Shown in pieces: positions 54,144 through 64,000 of a stretch of 64,000 bases of DNA. The position numbers were made by a program, and so were the translations under genes. Numbering within the stretch: the first letter of the stretch is position 1; each line of letters starts with the position of its first letter. The stretch is from Alisma plantago-aquatica (taxonomy: Eukaryota; Streptophyta; Magnoliopsida; Alismatales; Alismataceae). The stretch is from positions 63,782,001 through 63,846,000 of the forward strand of contig OY856411.1 in the NCBI GenBank assembly GCA_963693085.1, read 5' to 3'. Below the pieces are notes generated by a model, which saw only the letters and a program-made list of their open reading frames with translations, made no database searches and was not told the DNA's origin.

Positions 54144-54155
54144 TGGTATTAGAGC
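54144..54155 (+). other. Primer-binding site of element C
   Basis: TGGTATTAGAGC five bases after the LTR end CACA. Same primer type as element D. Confidence 0.75.
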
Positions 54156-55080
54156 TCTAGGCTCGCTGAGTCTATAGGGACACTAGGACTTAGGGCTCGA
54201 AGGATAAGTAGTGAAAATGACATGAACGTAATGCATACTTCCTGAATTTAGTACTTGGATGCCCTGACTAAGTATTCATTTAATAAAGGAAAGGCAAGTA
54301 TGGAACTCTTTGATTATTATCTTTCTGATTGCCCTGATCAGATAGTCAGCTGGAAATAATCCAAAGAGCATAATAATTCAAAAATCATGGTGAGCATATC
54401 TTAATTATACCCTAAAGGAAAGGTGAAAATCATATCATAACTCATCAAAACTTGAAAGTTTGGTGATTAAAGAAAGAGATATGACACCACAAAGCTTAAA
54501 TTCAAATGAAAATAAGCTAAGAAGGAGTTCCTAAAACTATTATTCTAGAAAATAATAGAGTAAAAGAAAGATGAATATGTGTTAGTGTAATAACCTAGGT
54601 GTAAAATTCATATAAGAATAAGAGAATTCCAATGGTAGCCGTGATATGAGATAATAAATGCAAATGACATGGATGAACAAAGAGGAACCTGAGTTTATCT
54701 TAGACCCACCCTTATGTGCAAATAGACGTTGAAGTAAATTATGATAACATATAAAAGAAATTAAAGGGAAATGATACTTGTTGGATGGATAAGAATGAGA
54801 AATATGATGAACTAACCCCTAAAAGAGTAAATATGAAACATGATAAACCAAAAGATACACATAAGTATGATGAACAACTAACATGAAAGAGTAATGGGTT
54901 ACAATAACCATGTTAGATTCTAATGCAACTAGCAAGGAATCCAAGTGGAAAGTGAATAATACATAAAAAGTTGTAACTTGTTTGCTTACATTAGGTCCAA
55001 TCACCCCATTTGTTAGAAACCCTTGAGATGGTATTGATGTGTTGTGAGAAGTATACCCTTCCTCTTGTGATCTTCCTTTC
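54156..55080 (+). other. Decayed gag region of element C
   Basis: AT-rich, many stops; no frame can be followed. Its position between primer site and protease implies former gag. Confidence 0.45.
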
Positions 55081-55440
55081 TTGGGATGGTACATTCAAGT
55101 GGATCTTATGCCACTTGGTGTGCAAGGATTCGGTGTAATCCTAGGGATGGATATCTTGGTGGAACATGTGGCTGTTTTGGACTATAGTTCTAGGATCATG
55201 ACGTTTATGGTAGGGATACCTTTTGAGTTTTCTAGGAAGTTAGGAAGATCCTTCCAATATGTTGGGTTCTTGTTGTGATGGTAGAGGAGCTGATAAGATA
55301 TGGCTGGGAGATCTTCTTGACACATATAGTGAATACCAAGGTTATGACTCCTAGTATCCAGGGTGTATCAGGGGTACATGAGTTAGAGACATTTGGATGA
55401 AATCCTAATTTTCCTTTCCCTAGAGAGAGCTAGATCTTGA
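55081..55440 (+). pseudogene. Element C protease / RT linker remnant
   Basis: The frame 55081-55278 includes LMPLGVQGFGVILGMDIL, the C-terminal half of a Ty3/gypsy protease (usual form GFDVILGMDWL). A further stretch to about 55400, in a second frame, resembles the linker before RT (HI..TKVMTPSIQGVSGVHE). The RT, RNase H and integrase are missing or unrecognisable. Confidence 0.7.
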
Positions 55441-55999
55441 GGAGCTCCAATGACTCTTAAATAAGAATAAGAATGATTCTATGATGATACATCTACTGAT
55501 AGTAGGACAAAGTGTATAGATAGGTGACATCTTGGGGTTTGATATCAGATCAGAGTGGTGCAGTGGAAGCATGATGGATTCCATGAGATGGGTGAGTGAG
55601 GGAACAATATATTATCACAACCGAACATGAAATCATAAAGTTGTATATAGTAGGATATGCATGACAATCTTTGTTTGGAATGAGCAGACAAGTATCAACT
55701 TGAAGGTACAGTGTTTCAACAATAGTTGGAAGTAGTTTACGATAGGCAAAATCGCATGTTAATAATCTTGGTGAATCACTAGAGTTCCAAATTGGAGTCA
55801 TTACCCAAAAGTTTCATAGGGTATACCATAGATCCATGTTACATGTTGAGGAGTAAGGTCATAGTTTCAGTGGATATGTTGTGACAACACCCTAGTTTGA
55901 CAATTGCTTGTGGGAGATAGAGGATAATATGCATAGGAGGTAACCATCCTTGTTTTGCTTTGGATTTTGGGGGTGAAATCCCTGTTAGGGATTTATGAT
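55441..55999 (+). other. Element C degraded interior and PPT
   Basis: No frame is visible. GGATTTTGGGGGTGAAATCC..GTTAGGG at 55961-55990 is the counterpart of the pol end and PPT of element D (61960-62000, inverted). Confidence 0.5.
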
Positions 56000-57897
56000 T
56001 ATAAGACGTCGACCCAGACTAATTCTTAATGATGCTTAATTTACCTATTTAGATGATTATATGATTAATCAAATTCTTTCTTATGCTTTGATATCAGCTA
56101 ATTAAGCCATGTTTTAACTTTGGTCCAGTTTTAATACTATTTGTGTAAGTTATGTAATTTTGCGCACATTTTGGACTTCTATGAAATTTACCCATATTAG
56201 AGTTTTTCTTGCAATATTTCACATTTTGGTTGTGTCTCACATGTTTTTATATCAACTTGGAGTTAGTTGTACCATGGGGAGCCTATATCCAACTTGATTT
56301 TGTGTGTGACATCTACCTAAGGTTGAACATAGGATTTCCTCTCATAGATGGGATACCTTGTGTAATAAATTAAATGGGTTTTCTTATGAGTTGGGTTGGT
56401 GGCCGAACTGGGAATCAACTTTCTATGGTCCTCTTGACTTCCACTAATGATGGCCTACTGGTGTTTATGTAAAAGATTCTTTTGACCATGGACACTTGGC
56501 AAGTTTGTCTAAGACATGTTGCCTCTTTATTCTCTCTCCCGTTTAGCTTTTTATGCTCCTCTCATTGCATGCAAATGAATCCCTTACTCACTCCCTTAAC
56601 CCTCTCTTCTTTATTCCTACCTGGAGCTCGACCCCCTGCTTGGTGTAGAAGAAGGAGCCAAAGGTAGATGAACTTTGGTCAATCTAGTACTTGCATGAGC
56701 ACATAAAGCTCGGATCCACCATCACTTCAAGCTTGTGGAGCCTCCTTGGCTTGTTCTTGACCTAAGCAAGTAAGACCTTCTCTCTTTCCATGGTTTTACC
56801 TACTTTCCTACTTTTCCATCTCTTCTTATTGGTTGGATCCATAATTTCCTTGGTGGAGTTTGTACTAGAACTCTTGAAGAACACCTTTCTTCTTGCTTCC
56901 TTGACCTAGGGTAGCTTGTTCTTGGAAAATATCTATCTTGCACGAGTGGGAAGCTCAAAGCTAGGATTTTCTTCTCTCTTTCCTCGAGACACGTTTCTAT
57001 TTGTAGCCTCATCTTCATCCTTGAGGTGAGTTATATAACTATGTTCATGCTTATTGCTTACTTTTAACTTGCCATGAACAAATCTTGCTCTAAAACATAG
57101 TCATGAGTAGAAAATCTAAATCCGTAGTTAAGTTGTGCATATATTTTATGATTCTTGAGTAGATAATATTCTTGTTAAACTCTTTGATCTTGTTCACATT
57201 CTCTATTTTGTAATATGAGGTTTAGACCTTGCATGACCATGAATCGATGGTGTTGTTGTGGTGAAAATCGATGGCTGTCCTTGACCTATTTTGATCTGAT
57301 TTATACCTTGTCGCGTGATCTAATGGTTAGTTTCTTGTTTAGAACCATGGTTGTTCTTTGGTACTTATTTGGTGACCTTATTATAAGTCTATAAAATTGA
57401 TGGTCACAATATTCATATCTCTGGATGGTCGATGGTGTCCATAATCATAATAATTAATGGAGTTGAGTAGTTGAAACAATGGATTTCCTTAGTGCCTTGA
57501 ACTGAAATCTCTTTTGTTGTGTGACCCAATGGTTTGCATTTTTTTGAAGAAACTTTTGTGGTACCTTAGTTATGATTACTTTGGTGAGCTCAAGAACTGA
57601 TGGTTATCCTTCCTTCATCACTGAAAGATTGATGGTTATCTTAACTTTCACAAGTAATAGTTTTTATTCCTTAGGATTTGAGCTGATTTCCCCTCCTTGT
57701 GTTGCAACCCGACTATTTGGATTTTGAGTTGTTTTATTTGACCTTCGTATGCCGACAGATGGATTGGACTTAGCTTCTATTTTGTACCTTCTTATTCTTA
57801 AGAAACAATGGTATTGGTGCTCTCACAAAGTGATTCAATCGATGGTTTTATCAACCCCAACAGACGATGGTTTTCCTTAGGTGATACAAACTGTTTT
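56000..57897 (+). repeat. Element C 3' LTR, incomplete
   Basis: It starts TATAAGACG where element D has TGTAAGACC, so the first bases are mutated. It runs to the start of element D, which appears to have inserted into it; about half of a 4-kb LTR remains here. Pyrimidine-rich runs but no gene. Confidence 0.5.
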
Positions 57898-60800
57898 TGT
57901 GACACCCTTTGTCACACAAAGCGAGATTACTCAAAACCAAACACAGAGTTAATACCGAGCAATCATATTACCAAAAATCATAGGAAATTAAAATTGATTT
58001 CATAACCATGCATCAAGCTTAACTCATCACGTCTGAAGCCGTAAATGGAGGCATTGTATTTCATTCATATCAAAAGTTGTTACATGGCATAGTTCAATGG
58101 CTACCTAGACACCACCTATTACATGTGATAACCTATTCATTTACACACACCACATCTGAACCACCATCGTATATGTCCAAAAACATAGACTGATGTATAA
58201 TGTCTATAAAACACCCCCGAGGACCTGAGTGTACAGGGATGATACGTAGGACTTTATTACTAAACACTACATGCATATCCATGGTCCAACAGCTACAACA
58301 ACGATGTCTGCCTCAGCATTGCAATCTCTATCTTAGCATGCATGTCCACCTAAAAGATGTGGAAACCCACGGGTGAGACCAAACATCCCAGCGAGAGATA
58401 TAACTCTCAGTCGTCATCTATTAAAGCATTGATAAAGTAACTAAGAATAGAAGTAAAGCTTCATCTATGATAAGTAATTCAAATAATAATGTAAGCGAGG
58501 TTGTTATCATCCTTTAAGCAGATCATGTAACTATAATAGAGTAGTGGAACATTGATAAACTAAGAAGGAATATGAAGAACATGTATATTTTCTACCAACC
58601 AAGTTGTACATAAGAAAGAAAAGCCTCATCCAATGTTTTCATATTTGATCTTACAAAAGTACCACTATTAAGTCCTTATTGGTACCACACATTGTCAATG
58701 GAAGAGCCAAATTCCATGACCTTTCTAACACCTCCCAGCTAGGATGAGAGTGACACTATGGAGTGATATTAGTCAACTTGTCCAAGTGACATATAGTCAA
58801 TAGATGGATCGGCTCATGCATAGTCACACATATATCACAAGGGAATTAGCTCACGCATGGATGCCCCAAAAAGGAGTGGATCACACATGGCCATCAATAT
58901 ATGACAAGGAAAATGGCTCACGCATGGCCGTTCCATATATCACAATGAGATTGGCTCACACATGGTCGTATCTTAATTATGCCAATTAAGTTTTAGCATT
59001 AATCAAGTTAGAACGTATAAAATCATAACAAACTCTACAAATAAAAGGACATGACACATTTCCATAAGATATAAACGTATAGGGTGTGAGCTTATCACAC
59101 TATCATCACATGATACATGTATTAATGTCACTCACCACATCATAAACAAGGCCACATATCATGGGATACCAGTCCCTCAACTCATCATTGGGAAAAACCA
59201 TCTCATTTTATGCAACAAGTCACTACCAAGTCATAGGAATCATTCACATTATTCATGTATCACAAGTTCCTCAACATGCCTCACCAGGGCATATTCAACA
59301 TGTGTCATATCATAATCACCATTACCTATACTAGCTATGATTACCAAGCTCATAGAACCTGCATGGTTAGAAATTGATAAGCAAAATAGACAAAACATCC
59401 TAGATCCATGTCTCACATCACCATCTCCGCATACCTCAATTATTCATAACCATCACCATAGCATACTGAAGCAATGGCATGCATTCAACCTACAAGGTTA
59501 TAGGTTCACAACAAGAGAGAGAAATCATCATAACATAATAGTTGTTCCAAGATAGAGAAGCAAACATGTCACATCACCCATCATTAGGGTTAGGGTTTTC
59601 CATCCCTATCCTATTAGGGGTTACAAGGCTAGGTTAACCATCAACCCTAGAACCATCACCCCTCATCATCTTGGAGTGTAAAAGGATTAGGAAATATCAG
59701 GAGAGTTGATTAGATAACATTCTAAACAACACTCTACATGGCTTATACATTACACATGCAAGAGTATCATTAAGTGTCCAAGCATACCTTAAAACTACCA
59801 CCATTAACATGTGTCTCGACCACATAAACATCTAGGTCACAACCACCCAACCTGGCCCATGTTGTGACCGCGACGCCTAGGGCGTCTCGACCCATCTAGG
59901 GTTAGGGTTCCATCTACCAAGGGCTCATGTCATGACCTCAAGACCGACATGTCACGACCTCTCACAATGAACATGTTGTGATCGAGACAAGGGCAATATA
60001 AAGACCTAAAAGTGAGGGAAACAACCTAACCAAAAAAAGGATCAACATAGCCTTTAACACCAAGTGTCGCGGCCTCTATCAACACTAGGTCCAACTCATC
60101 AAAAGGGAATCATCTTGACCAAGACCAACCATGCTCGCGACCAACATGGGGAAGTTTTCTTGACCATCCTAAGGAATGATATCTTGGTCTCAAAATAGAA
60201 ACAAGGCTAAATAAAACCATCATGAATGTGGAGGAGAAAACTTAAGCAGAACGGTCACCAAGAACCCTAGTACATATCATAAAACCACATGAAAGGATCT
60301 CATCTAAGAGAGAGGAAACCATGATCAAGGTATCCAAAATAGAACCTAAACTCTCTTCAACATATAGGTACTCGAACATCATGCATGTGAGTAAAACCAA
60401 GGTCCAAGGTAAGGAGGGATCACCATAATACCACAATCACCAAAATTGGGTATATAAAATTAGGGTTTCAGATTTCATCCAGACCAAGAAAAATAAACAC
60501 CACCAACAAGTTATAGAGATTATCATCATCATATATCATGTTAAGTGAACATTTTAAAGATATAAAACAATATTTTTTCATGTATAAAAAACTGCAAGTA
60601 ATAAAGAGGGCAAAGAGTTATATAATCCACCGTAAAATGATCATCACCAAGAGCTCCAAACTCCAAGATCAAGAGCTCCAAGCACACTATCCAAGGGTTG
60701 AAGAAAATCCACCAAAGGATCCACTCTCAGATACAAGAAACCTCACTAACAAGAAGGTACCAAGGTCAAAGATAACCCAAGGAAAGAGAGCAAAAAGCTC

Positions 60801-61959
60801 TAGGTCGAACCAAAAAGGGAAAGAGAGAAAGAACCTTCCTCTCACTTGGGTATACCTTGTCAAACCATGGTCTATGACCCTTGTGATGAGGAGTGTCTCT
60901 CCCAAAACGACCATAATGGAAGAACCATGGTCTAGGGTCGAGGAAAGAGAAGGATATGGAGGTAGGAAATCAAAAGAAACACCAACTTAGAAGACAAACA
61001 CTTACCAAGGATGGAAGATGAGCTCGGATCACCACCACCACCACATGCAATAGGAGATTGATCCCCCAAGCTCCAAGAAGCAACCTCCTTGCCCAACCAA
61101 GCTCCAAGAATAAGAAAAGAAGGAGGAAGAAGATATATGGCCTAAAAGGGTTGCATGCAAGACGAGATAAGGGGTTATATAGATGGAAGATGAGAGAGAG
61201 AAAGGGGTGAGGTGTCAACACTCCAAGGTACTAAAGGGACACTTGTCCACCCAAGAAACACACATGAAACCACATGCAACCACCTAAGCATGACATACAA
61301 GACATGGTGATACACATTAAGTAGTTTCTTTACCACCATGGATTCCCACACGGTCACATTCGTGCCCCTCCAAGGTTGCACCATCCATGGTTGTGACACC
61401 ACCTATCACCATCTCCTCTTGGTTGAGACAAATCAACTCCAAAACCCTAGGTCGAAACAACCTATGCTAGGGAAACCATATCGAACCAAGACCACCCTAT
61501 ACTACCTGGGTCACAACCTTGACACCTAGAGGAGGTGTCTTGACTGTGACATCCTCCAAAACAAACCTTGGTTGTGACCCAAGGTCAAAACAACACAATT
61601 AACACACATGGTCAAGGCACTCAACACTCACATCAACCCTAATCTCCACCTCGGGTGATACTTCTCAACCGAGGCTCAAACAAGGTTCCAATCTCTTTAT
61701 ATTTCCTCAAAATGATGTCAAGAAAGAGAGGGAACACTCTAGAGGTGGCAAATTGCACATCAACCACCTACATAGGGTAAATTGCAATTTGCACCAAATT
61801 AGCACAGAAAGCACAAACTTCATCCAAATAAACTCAAACTTGAAACTTAAGCTCTTCACAAGACCTAATTACATCTCAAAAGTTTAGAGTAAGGTTCTAA
61901 GAACATGATTAATCCAAAGAAAATAGGGTTACCCTAAGACTCAGGTCAGAGGTCTTACA
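57898..61959 (-). repeat. Chromovirus-like element D, 3' LTR (about 4.06 kb)
   Basis: TGTGACACCCTTTGTCACA at the left end recurs at 63072 and the sequences stay alignable, with many substitutions (12-15% by eye), to the window end. The right end is TACA at 61959 (minus strand start TGTAAGACC) just after the pol end and PPT. A minus-strand TATATAA box lies at 61170-61180, with GACACCT..AGGTGTC (61521-61539) and CCTTGG..CCAAGG arms upstream. The ORFs inside (for example 60538-60990) have simple, low-complexity translations and are not called. Confidence 0.7.
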
Positions 61960-63053
61960 AGCCATAAACCCCTAACAAGGATTTTGCCCCCAAAATCCTA
62001 AGAGAAAAGAGAGGAGTACTTCCTCCCCATCTCTTTGTCAAGATCCCACATGGCTTCCTCCATACCTTTGTGATGTCATTTCATGTGTGGGTTATGGGAT
62101 CACCATGCTTCCACTATGCCACTCTGATCGACTAACTCAACATCAGTCTTACTAAGTAACTATCTCAACAATCCAACTTACAAAGGAAGGGGTTACCAAC
62201 TTTCTTTGTTATTATTTAGATTTATGACTTATTATGTGTCATCTTAACTTTTTAACCTTAGATTCCTTGTTATTGACATATGAATTATTAGGGTTAAAGA
62301 ATCTCATCACTTCTCTTTTGGTTATTGTTCATCATTCACATGTATGTTTTCTGGTTTTATCACGTTTTCCAACCCTCATTAAGAGGTATACCATCATATT
62401 TCACATTTATTTCATTAAGAAGAGGTCATACCTCTTTAACTCTTTCATATATGATGAAAGCTTTCATTTTAGAACTTTCTTTATCACATAGGTTGGTCTA
62501 AGGTTGCTCAGATTCCACTGTATCATTTCATCATTATTCTCATTTCTCACCTTCTATCATACTTATCTCCAGAATTGTCTTCATCTTATGCGAGTTTTAC
62601 ACCTTGACTTACCTTATTAACACATATTTATCCATCTTTTACATTAGAAACTTTCTGGAATTATCACTTAAAGGATCTCTTATAGATTATTTATGTTCAA
62701 ATTTAGTTTCTAAAGTGTCACATTGTTCTCTTATGATTATTGTTCATTCAAGTTATGAAAAGTTATGATGTAGTTCTGTCCTTATTTAGAGAAATATGAA
62801 GGTATATTACCATGATTCATGTTTGATTACGCTCTTTAGGTTGTTTCAAAATGACTACTTTATCTGAGTAATCAGAAATAAAATGTCCTAAGAGTTCCAT
62901 ATTCACCTTTCCTTCAATATTTGAATACATGGCCAGGGCACTCAAGTAATGAGATTAGATAGTATGCACCATGTTTTAGGTTATGTCTCAACTTAGACAC
63001 CATCCTAGTCCTAGTCCTAGTCCTAGTGTCCCTATAGACTCATCATACCAAGA
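61960..63053 (-). pseudogene. Element D interior, mostly deleted; chromodomain-like pol end
   Basis: On the minus strand the last codons before the TAG at 61998-62000 read EEAMWDLDKEMGRKYSSLF, the C-terminal motif of chromovirus integrase chromodomains (usual form EATWE.E..M...YP.LF). After the stop comes GATTTTGGGGGCAAAATCC and a purine-containing tract to the LTR. From about 62150 to 63050 there is no recognisable pol; four CCTAGT hexamers lie at 63004-63027. Most of gag-pol has been lost. Confidence 0.65.
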
Positions 63054-63065
63054 GCTCTGATACCA
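63054..63065 (-). other. Primer-binding site of element D
   Basis: The plus strand GCTCTGATACCA is the initiator tRNA-Met 3' end; the minus strand reads TTTGGTGGTATCAGAGCTC, the arrangement seen in Tekay/Del-type chromoviruses. Confidence 0.8.
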
Positions 63066-63071
63066 CCAAAT

Positions 63072-64000
63072 GTGACACCCTTTGTCACACAAAGAGAGAT
63101 TACTCAAAACCAAACACAGAATTAGCACCGAGCAAGCGGATTGGTGAAAATCACAAGAAATTAAAACTAATTTCATAACCATGCATCAAGCTTAACTCAT
63201 CATGTCTGAATCCATAAATTGGAGACACTGTATTTTATTCATATCAAAAGCTGTTACACTACATAATTCACTGGCTACCTAGCCACAACCTGTTACATGC
63301 GATAACCTTATCATGTACACAAATCACATATGAACCGTCATCGTATATGTCCAAAAAGTTAGACCAATGTACAACGTCTATAAAACACCGTCGAGGACTC
63401 GAGTGTATAGGGATGATATATGGGACTCTATTACTAAACACTTGTTGCATATCCATGGTCCAACAACTACAACACCTTAGGATGTCTGCCTCAGCATCAC
63501 GATATATATCTCAGTATGAACTTCCACCTAAAAGATGTAGAAACCCATAGGGTGATACCAAACATCCCAACGAGAGATATAACTCTCACCCGACATCTAT
63601 TAAAGAACTAATAAAGTAATGAAAGAAGAGAAGTAAAGGTACATCTATCATAAGCAATTCAATTAGTAATGTAAGTAGGCCACTTATCATCCTTTAAGAA
63701 GATCAAGTAAATATAACAGGATAGTGGAACATTTATAAACAAAGAAGGAATGTGAAGAACATGTATATTTTCTACCAACCATGCTATATAAAAGCAAGTA
63801 AAGACTCATTCAATGTTTTCATATTTGATCTTATGAAAGGACCACTATTAAGCCCTTATTGGTACCACACATGGTCAATGGAAGAGTCAGATTCCACGTC
63901 CTTTCTAACACCTCCCGGATAGAATGAGAGTGACACTACAACATCATATTAGTCAACTTGTACAAGTGACATATAGTAAAAAGATGGATCAGTTCACGCA
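63072..64000 (-). repeat. Element D 5' LTR, cut by window end
   Basis: Direct repeat of 57898 onward, with an offset of 5174 at the start; only the U5 side is in the window. Confidence 0.8.

Noticed and set aside
59580..59600. Telomere-like TTAGGG/TTTAGGG run
   Set aside because: Only two or three units (also near 59895) inside an LTR; too short for an interstitial telomere tract.
60538..60990. 150-aa ORF in the long LTR of element D
   Set aside because: Its composition is Lys/Ser-rich and low complexity, with no domain; most likely chance opening in purine-rich LTR sequence.

Overview
The window is plant nuclear DNA made almost entirely of transposable elements. Evidence: LTR primer sites complementary to plant tRNA-Asp and initiator tRNA-Met, two Athila-type Ty3/gypsy elements, Ty1/copia fragments, chromovirus-like fragments with a very long LTR, a LINE with zf-RVT and RNase H-like regions, and a CACTA (En/Spm-like) DNA transposon. 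I found no single-copy host gene, tRNA, rRNA or CRISPR. The species cannot be named; a TE-rich flowering plant is the safe statement.

Layout. 1-1273: 5' end of a minus-strand copia element (PBS, LTR). 1274-8400: AT-rich intergenic DNA with small tandem duplications, a TIR element (3921-5055) and a small retroposed insertion (5635-6021). 8400-53164: a plus-strand copia element (copia B) whose 5' LTR has been split twice. First insertion: a CACTA element at 8871-37871 (TSD AAA). It holds a 5'-truncated LINE (about 33488 to 14594, minus), and the LINE holds a young, apparently complete Athila-type element (Athila-1, 15226-31794, minus, TSD CCTCT). Second insertion: an older, decayed Athila-type element (Athila-2, 38018-50542, minus, TSD CATCT). 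Copia B then resumes (LTR end, PBS, broken gag) and stops at the start of its protease. 53165-57897: a decayed plus-strand chromovirus-like element. 57898-64000: a related minus-strand element with an LTR of about 4.06 kb and most of its interior deleted.

How the parts work. Athila-1 has two 1799-bp LTRs differing at about 13 positions by hand count, a PBS, an unbroken 1920-residue Gag-Pol, then a separate promoter-like region, a 1327-residue ORF and a 259-residue ORF, then the PPT. The 1327-residue ORF sits where Athila elements carry their env-like gene, but it has a basic nuclear-localisation-like stretch, a coiled coil and a C-terminal Ulp1/C48-like domain, and no signal peptide or membrane segment. 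The 259-residue ORF is a second C48-like domain. The LTR promoter and the internal promoter share a TATAAATA box with an array of short palindromes just upstream. Athila-2, with different palindromes, repeats the design: palindromes in the LTR, palindromes plus TATAAAA before its third ORF. Palindromes also lie upstream of the TATA boxes of both copia LTRs. The palindrome/TATA architecture and the paired C48-like ORFs are the most unusual content here.
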